Positions 59,079 through 64,000 of a stretch of DNA of 64,000 nt are shown here, piece after piece. The notes beneath the pieces were generated by a model. The model was not told the DNA's origin and did no database searches. It saw only the letters and a program-made list of their open reading frames with translations. This DNA comes from Mesorhizobium sp. WSM4311 (GTDB taxonomy: Bacteria; Pseudomonadota; Alphaproteobacteria; Rhizobiales; Rhizobiaceae): contig NZ_NSFV01000002.1 of NCBI RefSeq assembly GCF_002295115.1, forward strand, positions 124,001-188,000, given 5' to 3'. Positions within the stretch are counted from its first letter, which is position 1. Every line of letters starts with the position of its first letter. The translations under genes and the position numbers were made by a program.

Positions 59079-59735
59079 ATGCTGAAGCTCGAACATCAAA
59101 CCCTCAACGACCGCGCCTATGGCGCGCTCAAGCAGGAATTGATTTCAGGCGGTTTCAGCCCGGGCCAGACGCTGGTCATCCGCAAGCTTGCCGAGACCTT
59201 CGGCATCTCGACGACGCCGATCCGCGAGGCGCTGCAAAGACTGGTCGCCGAGCGGCTGCTCGAAATGCAGAACAACCGCTCTGTTATCGTGCCCTTGCTG
59301 TCGGCCCCGGCCTTCGAGGAATTGACCCATATCCGCATCGCCGTCGAGGGGTTGGCGGGTGAGATGGCCGCCACGCGGATGAGCGATAGCGGGCTGGTCG
59401 AGATACAGGCGACGCTCGCCGGCATGCAGCGCGCCATCGAGGCCGGCGACGCCAGCGCCTATCTCGCGCTGAACGAGGCGTTTCACTTCGCCATCTATCA
59501 GCATGCCGGCGCGCCGATCCTGTTGAACATGATCCGCGACCTCTGGGGCCGGGTCGGGCCTTATCTCAAGCTTCTGATGCAGGCCGAGCGATATATTCCG
59601 CAATCGAACGACGCGCATCGCAGGATTGTTGCTGCGTTGGAGCAGCGCGATGGCCCTGCTGTCCGGGTCTCCCTTGAACAGGACATCGCCCTGGCGGCCG
59701 CGGTTCTCTCTGAAAATCTTCGCACGACGGCCTGA
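59079..59735 (+). CDS. GntR-family regulator, FCD subfamily
   Basis: A 218-aa regulator with the winged helix in residues about 5-72 (GQTLVIRKLAETFGISTTPI, REALQRLVAERLLEM) and the all-helical FCD effector domain in about 85-210. It ends the plus-strand deacylase-kinase-lyase operon and is probably autoregulatory. It is convergent with the FAD oxidoreductase gene over a 21-base gap. Unlike the FCD fragment at 27889-28326 it is complete. Confidence 0.85.
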   Translation: MLKLEHQTLNDRAYGALKQELISGGFSPGQTLVIRKLAETFGISTTPIREALQRLVAERLLEMQNNRSVIVPLLSAPAFEELTHIRIAVEGLAGEMAATRMSDSGLVEIQATLAGMQRAIEAGDASAYLALNEAFHFAIYQHAGAPILLNMIRDLWGRVGPYLKLLMQAERYIPQSNDAHRRIVAALEQRDGPAVRVSLEQDIALAAAVLSENLRTTA

Positions 59736-59756
59736 TCGGACGGCGGCTGGAGCGGC

Positions 59757-61061
59757 CTACGCTGTCTCGTCCAGCCGGTCGCGCAGCATGCTCCAGCCGA
59801 GCAGCGCGTTGGGCGCGTGCCGCAGCAGCGCGTGGAAGGGGATCGGCGCCGGCGGCGCAAAGGGCAGCGGCAAGTCGCGCGCTTCGGTCCCGGCGGCCCA
59901 GTCGGCCAGCGCCTTGCCCATCGCCGTCGTCATGGCGATTCCGCGACCGTTGCAGGCGCGGCCGGCGATCAGCCCTGGCCCGAGATCCAGGAGGTGCGGC
60001 AGGAAATCCGGTTCGACCGCGGCCATTCCCGACCAGCCACAGGCAAGCGGCGGCAGGTCCGGCAGGTCGAGATGCCTGGCCAGCCGCCGCCAGATTGTCT
60101 GCGGCACACGTGTGTCGGCGCCGGCGCTCAGAATATGCATGCCGCCGCTGATCAGCCGGTTGTCGGCATCGAAGCGGAAGGTGAAGAGATTGCGCCTGGT
60201 GTCGCCGACGCCTTGTCCGCCAGGAAGCAGACGCGTCCGCACCTCGCGCGGCAAAGGCTCGGTCGCGATCTGGAAAATCTTCAACGGAAAATAGCTACGT
60301 TGCAGCAGCGGATTGAGCGACCCGCCATAGGCGTTGGTGGCGATCAGCACCTTGCCGGCACGCACCGAGCCCGATGGCGTTTTCAGCGACCAGCCATCGG
60401 CCGCGCGATCGACCGAACTGACCGACGTGCGCTCGAAGATCTTGGCGCCAGCTTTCTGCGCCGCATCGGCCAGTCCGTTCGCGTAGGCGACGGGATTGAG
60501 CACACCACCCGAACGGTCCATCCAGCCGCCGACATAACCGCGCGCGCCCGTCAGGGTCTCGACGTGCTGACGATCCAACGTGACCGCAGGCCGGTCGCGC
60601 CGTGCCCATTGCCCGGCGCGGGATTTGACCCTCTCGAACGCTGCAGGCGAATGTGCCGGCTGGATCCATCCGTTCTGCACCGCGTCGCAGTCAATACCGT
60701 GCCGTTTGATCAGGCTGAAGACCAGGTCCGAACTGCCGGCGGCAAAGTCGATCAGGCGTTCACCGCGCTCGGGGCCGAGATGCGCAAGGATGCTGTCCGG
60801 GTCCATCTTGGCGAAGTTCGGCACGACGAAACCGGCATTCCGGCCGGTCGCGCCCCAGCCGATGATTTCGGCTTCGAGGACGGCGACCGAGATACCTTTT
60901 TCGGCGGCGTGCAGCGCGGCCGACAGGCCGGAAAATCCACCGCCGACGATGGCCAGATCGACATCCAGCCCGCCTTGCAGCGCCGGCAGTTCCCGGCGAC
61001 TGGGGCTGACGGCGTGCCAGAGTGAGGCGCCGTGCGCTTCCTGCCCGATCGCAGCGGTCAT
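59757..61061 (-). CDS. FAD-dependent amine oxidase of the DAO family (PuuB-like)
   Basis: A 434-aa flavoprotein: dinucleotide motif DLAIVGGGFSG (36-46), the FAD-covalent/contact region VLEAEIIGWGATGRNAGF and a typical PuuB/gamma-glutamylputrescine oxidase-like C-terminal half (GGMHILSAGADTRVPQ, ACNGRGIAMTTAMGKALADW). ATG 61061 overlaps the permease stop (ATGA), so it is the last gene of a branched-chain-type importer operon. The enzyme probably oxidises the amine that the importer brings in. No covalent-flavin cysteine can be confirmed. Confidence 0.8.
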   Translation of the reverse strand: MTAAIGQEAHGASLWHAVSPSRRELPALQGGLDVDLAIVGGGFSGLSAALHAAEKGISVAVLEAEIIGWGATGRNAGFVVPNFAKMDPDSILAHLGPERGERLIDFAAGSSDLVFSLIKRHGIDCDAVQNGWIQPAHSPAAFERVKSRAGQWARRDRPAVTLDRQHVETLTGARGYVGGWMDRSGGVLNPVAYANGLADAAQKAGAKIFERTSVSSVDRAADGWSLKTPSGSVRAGKVLIATNAYGGSLNPLLQRSYFPLKIFQIATEPLPREVRTRLLPGGQGVGDTRRNLFTFRFDADNRLISGGMHILSAGADTRVPQTIWRRLARHLDLPDLPPLACGWSGMAAVEPDFLPHLLDLGPGLIAGRACNGRGIAMTTAMGKALADWAAGTEARDLPLPFAPPAPIPFHALLRHAPNALLGWSMLRDRLDETA

Positions 61062-62041
61062 GAGCCGAAACTGCTCTTGATCGCCGCCGCTTTTGCTCGC
61101 TTCCCGAAGCGCGGGCGACGCGGCCTGTCGCCGAACAGCCCGTTCGGCCGGATCAGCAGGATGACGCAGAGCATGACGCCGATGGCGACGATCTGCAGTG
61201 AGGCCGCACGCGCCTGCTGCTCGGGCGCAAACAGCGCACTGGTCAATGTACCCGACCCCGCCCATATCCCCCAGACCAGAATGCTGCCAATGACAGCGCC
61301 GAGATTGCTGCCGGAACCGCCGACGATCAGCATCACCCAGACCTGGAAGGTCAGGATCGGCAAATAATTGTCCGGCGCGATGAAGCCGGTGAAATGCGCC
61401 TGCAGCGCGCCGGCCAGGGCCATGATCGCGCCGCCGACGGCAAAGGCCTGGACGCGGTAGAAGCGCGCGCTCTTGCCCAGCGAGATCGCCGCCCGCTCAT
61501 CCTCACGCAACGCCTTCAGCACGCGTCCCCAGGGGCTGCGCGACAGATGCTCCAGGGCGAGATAGGCGATGAGCGTGACCGCGCAGACGACGGCGAGGTT
61601 GGACAGGTTGAACAGCAGCGGCGTCTCGGCGAGGCTGCCGAACGGGCGCGGGATGAAGCCGATGCCGAACGGCCCGCCCGTCAGCTTCTGCGCATTGAGC
61701 GCGACCAGTTGCACGACGACGGCGACGCCGAAAGTGGTGATCGCCAGATAGTCGGACCTGAGCCGCAGTGTCGCCATGCCGGTCAGGGCAGCGGCAATGC
61801 CGCCGACGACCATGGCGCCAAGCCAGCCGACAAGGATCGGCAGGCCGAAGCCGCCCAACCGCGCGGCATCATCCGGTGTGGTCAGCAAGGCCGAGGTGTA
61901 GGCGCCGATGGCGACGAAACCGGCGAGGCCGACATTGAACAGGCCGGTCAACCCCCACTGCAGATTGAGCCCCAGCGTGACCAGCGAAAAGATCAGCGCG
62001 GTGGTCAGGAAGAAGGCGCCGTAACCGATGATATCGATCAT
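61058..62041 (-). CDS. Branched-chain amino acid-type ABC transporter permease (LivM-like)
   Basis: A 327-aa permease with about ten spans. The LivM loop SRSPWGRVLKALREDERAAI is followed by VGGAIMALAGALQAHFTGFI. The stop overlaps the oxidase start and the start overlaps the LivH stop. The C-terminus is long and basic (GDRPRRPRFGKRAKAAAIKS). An open frame extending to 63103 is a shadow across the neighbouring genes. Confidence 0.85.
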   Translation of the reverse strand: MIDIIGYGAFFLTTALIFSLVTLGLNLQWGLTGLFNVGLAGFVAIGAYTSALLTTPDDAARLGGFGLPILVGWLGAMVVGGIAAALTGMATLRLRSDYLAITTFGVAVVVQLVALNAQKLTGGPFGIGFIPRPFGSLAETPLLFNLSNLAVVCAVTLIAYLALEHLSRSPWGRVLKALREDERAAISLGKSARFYRVQAFAVGGAIMALAGALQAHFTGFIAPDNYLPILTFQVWVMLIVGGSGSNLGAVIGSILVWGIWAGSGTLTSALFAPEQQARAASLQIVAIGVMLCVILLIRPNGLFGDRPRRPRFGKRAKAAAIKSSFGS

Positions 62042-62946
62042 CTTTCCCGAACTCCGAAAAGGCCGATCGGCCGCACGAACAAGACAGCCATCAGGATGAT
62101 GAAGGACACGGCGGCGCGCCATTCGGCACCGATCAGCTGCACTGCGGCGGCCTCGGCGAGCCCGATGATCAGCCCGCCGAGCACCGCGCCCGGAATGCTG
62201 CCGATGCCGCCGAGGATTGCGGCGGCGAACATCGGCAGCAGCATGTCGAAGCCCATGAACGGACGGATCTGCACCAGAATGCCGATCGTCACGCCGGCGA
62301 CGCAGGCAAGCGCTCCGCCGATGACCCAGGTGACGCGCACGACGCTGGCGACGTCGATGCCGACGATGCGGGCCAGCGCCGCGTTCTGGCTCAGTGCCTG
62401 CATGGCGCGGCCGGTCTGCGTGCGCGTCATCAAAAGATGCACACCGAGCACCAGCACGGCGGTCAGCAGCAGAAGCGCGATCTGGTCGGGGGTTATGCGT
62501 ATGCCGAAGCCAACCGGCATGGCGATCTGGATCGCCCGGCTGAAATAGGTCGGCCGCGAGGTGAAGGTGAATTCGAGCAGGCTCCTCAGCGCCATCGAGG
62601 CGCCGAAGCTCGCCATCACCACGATGATTGCCTGGCCCTGCGAGCGCAGCCGCGAAAACAGCACCTTGTCGAGCAGCAGCGCCAGCAAGGCGGTAAAGGC
62701 CATGCCGACGACCAGGGCAACCAGGAGCGGCCAGCCGAAGGACAGCGGCGCGATGGGTGCCATCCTGCCAAAGGTGGCGCCAATGGCGCTGACGACGGCG
62801 AGCGTCGCATAGGTGCCCCAGGCCATGAAGTCGCCATGGGCAAAATTGGAGAAGCGCAGGATCGAATAGGTCAGCGTCACGCCGATGGCGCCGAGCCCGA
62901 TCATCGAGCCGGTCAGCAATCCGTCGACGACAAATTGCAGGCTCAT
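62038..62946 (-). CDS. Branched-chain amino acid-type ABC transporter permease (LivH-like)
   Basis: A 302-aa permease with about eight spans, starting MSLQFVVDGLLTGSMIGLGA and carrying the family segment SILRFSNFAHGDFMAWGTYA. The ATPase contact loop is GRAMQALSQNAALARIVGID. ATG 62946 overlaps the LivF stop (ATGA). Heterodimer with the LivM-like protein. Confidence 0.85.
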   Translation of the reverse strand: MSLQFVVDGLLTGSMIGLGAIGVTLTYSILRFSNFAHGDFMAWGTYATLAVVSAIGATFGRMAPIAPLSFGWPLLVALVVGMAFTALLALLLDKVLFSRLRSQGQAIIVVMASFGASMALRSLLEFTFTSRPTYFSRAIQIAMPVGFGIRITPDQIALLLLTAVLVLGVHLLMTRTQTGRAMQALSQNAALARIVGIDVASVVRVTWVIGGALACVAGVTIGILVQIRPFMGFDMLLPMFAAAILGGIGSIPGAVLGGLIIGLAEAAAVQLIGAEWRAAVSFIILMAVLFVRPIGLFGVRER

Positions 62947-63692
62947 GCCGCGCCTCCCTTGCCGGCACGAGCAGGGCGCTGGCCGAGATAGAGTTCGGCG
63001 ACGACCGGGTCGTTCCACAGCTCGGAAGCGACGCCCTCGTGCCGGTCCTTGCCCTCGACCAGTACATAGGCGCGGTCGCCGATGGCCAGTGCTGCCTTGG
63101 CATTTTGTTCGACCAGCAGGATGGTGACGCCGGATTTGCGGATGCCGGCCAGCATCTCGAACACCATCGACACGAATTTCGGCGACAGGCCGGCCGACGG
63201 CTCGTCGAGAACCAGCACCTTGGGATGCACGATCAGGGCGCGGGCGACCGCAAGCATTTGACGCTGTCCGCCCGACAGATTGCCCGCGGCGGTGCGGCGC
63301 TGGCGCACGAGATCCGGGAAGGCCGCATACATCTCGTCGATACGCGCAGGGATTTCACGTCGCTCGAGGATGCCGCAGGCGACTTTCAGATTGTCCTCGA
63401 CCGACATCAGCGGAAAGATATTCTCGGTCTGCGGCACGAAGGCCAGGCCAAGCCGCACCATGGTATGGGCGGGCGCGGCCGTGATGTCCTTGCCGTCCAA
63501 AAACACCGTGCCGGCGGTGATCGGGACGAGGCCGGCGATCGCCTTGATGAAGCTGGATTTGCCGGCGCCGTTGGGGCCGAGGACGACGACGATCTCGCCC
63601 TTTCCGACAGTGATCGAGGCGCCGCGCACGATCGGCACGCCAGGCTCATAGCCGGCTTCGAGATCGTGGACATCGAGGACGGTCTCGCTCAT
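62943..63692 (-). CDS. Branched-chain amino acid-type ABC transporter ATP-binding protein (LivF-like)
   Basis: A 249-aa ATPase with Walker A GPNGAGKSS (an unusual final Ser in place of Thr), Q-loop VPQTENIFPLMSVEDNL, signature LSGGQRQMLAVARAL and Walker B LVLDEPSAGLSPK. Its start overlaps the LivG stop by 4 bases. The binding protein of this importer is not in the window and may lie beyond the right edge. Confidence 0.85.
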   Translation of the reverse strand: MSETVLDVHDLEAGYEPGVPIVRGASITVGKGEIVVVLGPNGAGKSSFIKAIAGLVPITAGTVFLDGKDITAAPAHTMVRLGLAFVPQTENIFPLMSVEDNLKVACGILERREIPARIDEMYAAFPDLVRQRRTAAGNLSGGQRQMLAVARALIVHPKVLVLDEPSAGLSPKFVSMVFEMLAGIRKSGVTILLVEQNAKAALAIGDRAYVLVEGKDRHEGVASELWNDPVVAELYLGQRPARAGKGGAA

Positions 63693-64000
63693 GCCGTGCC
63701 TCCGAGATAGGCTTCGATGACACGCGGGTCGCGGGCGACCTGTTCCGCGGTGCCTTCGCTCAGCAACTGGCCGCTCGCCATGACCAGCACGCGGTGGCAG
63801 AGCCGCGTCACCATGTCGATGTTGTGTTCGATCAAAAGGAAAGTGATGCCGCGCGCATTGATGTCGCGGATGCGGTCGATGATGACTTCCAGCAGCGTCG
63901 CGTTGACGCCGGCTGCCGGCTCGTCGAGCAGGATGATCGCCGGGTCGGCCATCATGACACGGGCAAGTTCGAGCAGCTTGCGCTGGCCGCCGGACAGCAC
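63689..64000 (-). CDS. Branched-chain amino acid-type ABC transporter ATP-binding protein (LivG-like), C-terminal part
   Basis: The last 103 residues of a LivG-type ATPase, whose 5' part lies beyond the right edge: signature LSGGQRKLLELARVMM, Walker B IILLDEPAAGVN, switch histidine in LIEHNIDMV and the typical EVARDPRVIEAYLGG ending. Coupled to the LivF gene. It will be full length only outside this window. Confidence 0.85.
   Translation of the reverse strand: MLSGGQRKLLELARVMMADPAIILLDEPAAGVNATLLEVIIDRIRDINARGITFLLIEHNIDMVTRLCHRVLVMASGQLLSEGTAEQVARDPRVIEAYLGGTA

Noticed and set aside
62042..63103. An extended frame that would fuse LivM to upstream sequence (681 codons).
   Set aside because: The extension overlaps livH and livF on the same strand and carries no domain; LivM begins at ATG 62041 with an ATGA overlap.

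Overview
The window is GC-rich, tightly packed and dominated by ABC importers, catabolic enzymes and one-component regulators. Gene content, rhizobial-type palindromic intergenic repeats and the arrangement of an ectoine/hydroxyectoine degradation cluster all suggest a Mesorhizobium-like alphaproteobacterium (Hyphomicrobiales); this is inferred from recognised families, not from a marker gene. No rRNA, tRNA, CRISPR array, insertion sequence, phage gene or origin was seen.

Layout. 1-3039: a NitT/TauT-type importer operon (substrate-binding protein, permease, ATPase) behind a promoter with a palindrome in its spacer. 3067-6842: two coupled ABC exporter half-transporters whose motifs fit a heterodimer with one degenerate ATP site. 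7163-11721: an FAD oxidoreductase, the decayed 3' end of a second one (DadA-like), a 2-hydroxyacid dehydrogenase with a C-terminal extension, and an ammonia-lyase-family protein that has lost the Ala-Ser-Gly cofactor tripeptide.

11855-26433: the ectoine/hydroxyectoine catabolic region. On the minus strand are a medium-chain dehydrogenase, the diaminobutyrate aminotransferase (doeD), the aspartate-semialdehyde dehydrogenase (doeC) and an AsnC/Lrp regulator. On the plus strand are the MocR-type regulator enuR, the importer ehuABCD and the enzymes eutABC, doeA and doeB. Together they import ectoines, convert hydroxyectoine to ectoine, open the ring, deacetylate to 2,4-diaminobutyrate and funnel that to aspartate. 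Candidate shared operators and three dispersed palindromic repeats lie between these genes.

26652-40813: an acyltransferase, a GntR fragment, then a carbohydrate/acid-sugar locus: a MalK-type ABC importer with mandelate-racemase-type dehydratase, mutarotase-family protein, Gfo/Idh oxidoreductase and MaoC; an IclR regulator and COG3618-type amidohydrolase; and a second operon (MaoC, CaiB/BaiF CoA-transferase, a solute-binding-protein homologue without signal peptide) facing the remnant of a deleted lactonase gene. 40848-46119: a Tim44-like protein, a zinc ribbon, a quinone-oxidoreductase/LysR divergent pair and a ThDP enzyme.

46164-55215 (minus): GNAT acetyltransferase, MalT-like LuxR regulator, HDAC-family amidohydrolase and a urea/amide-type five-component importer, suggesting uptake and deacylation of an N-acyl compound. 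55393-64000: M20 deacylase, APH-family kinase, PLP phospho-lyase-like enzyme and GntR regulator (plus strand), then an FAD amine oxidase-like protein with a branched-chain-type importer (minus strand) that runs off the right edge.
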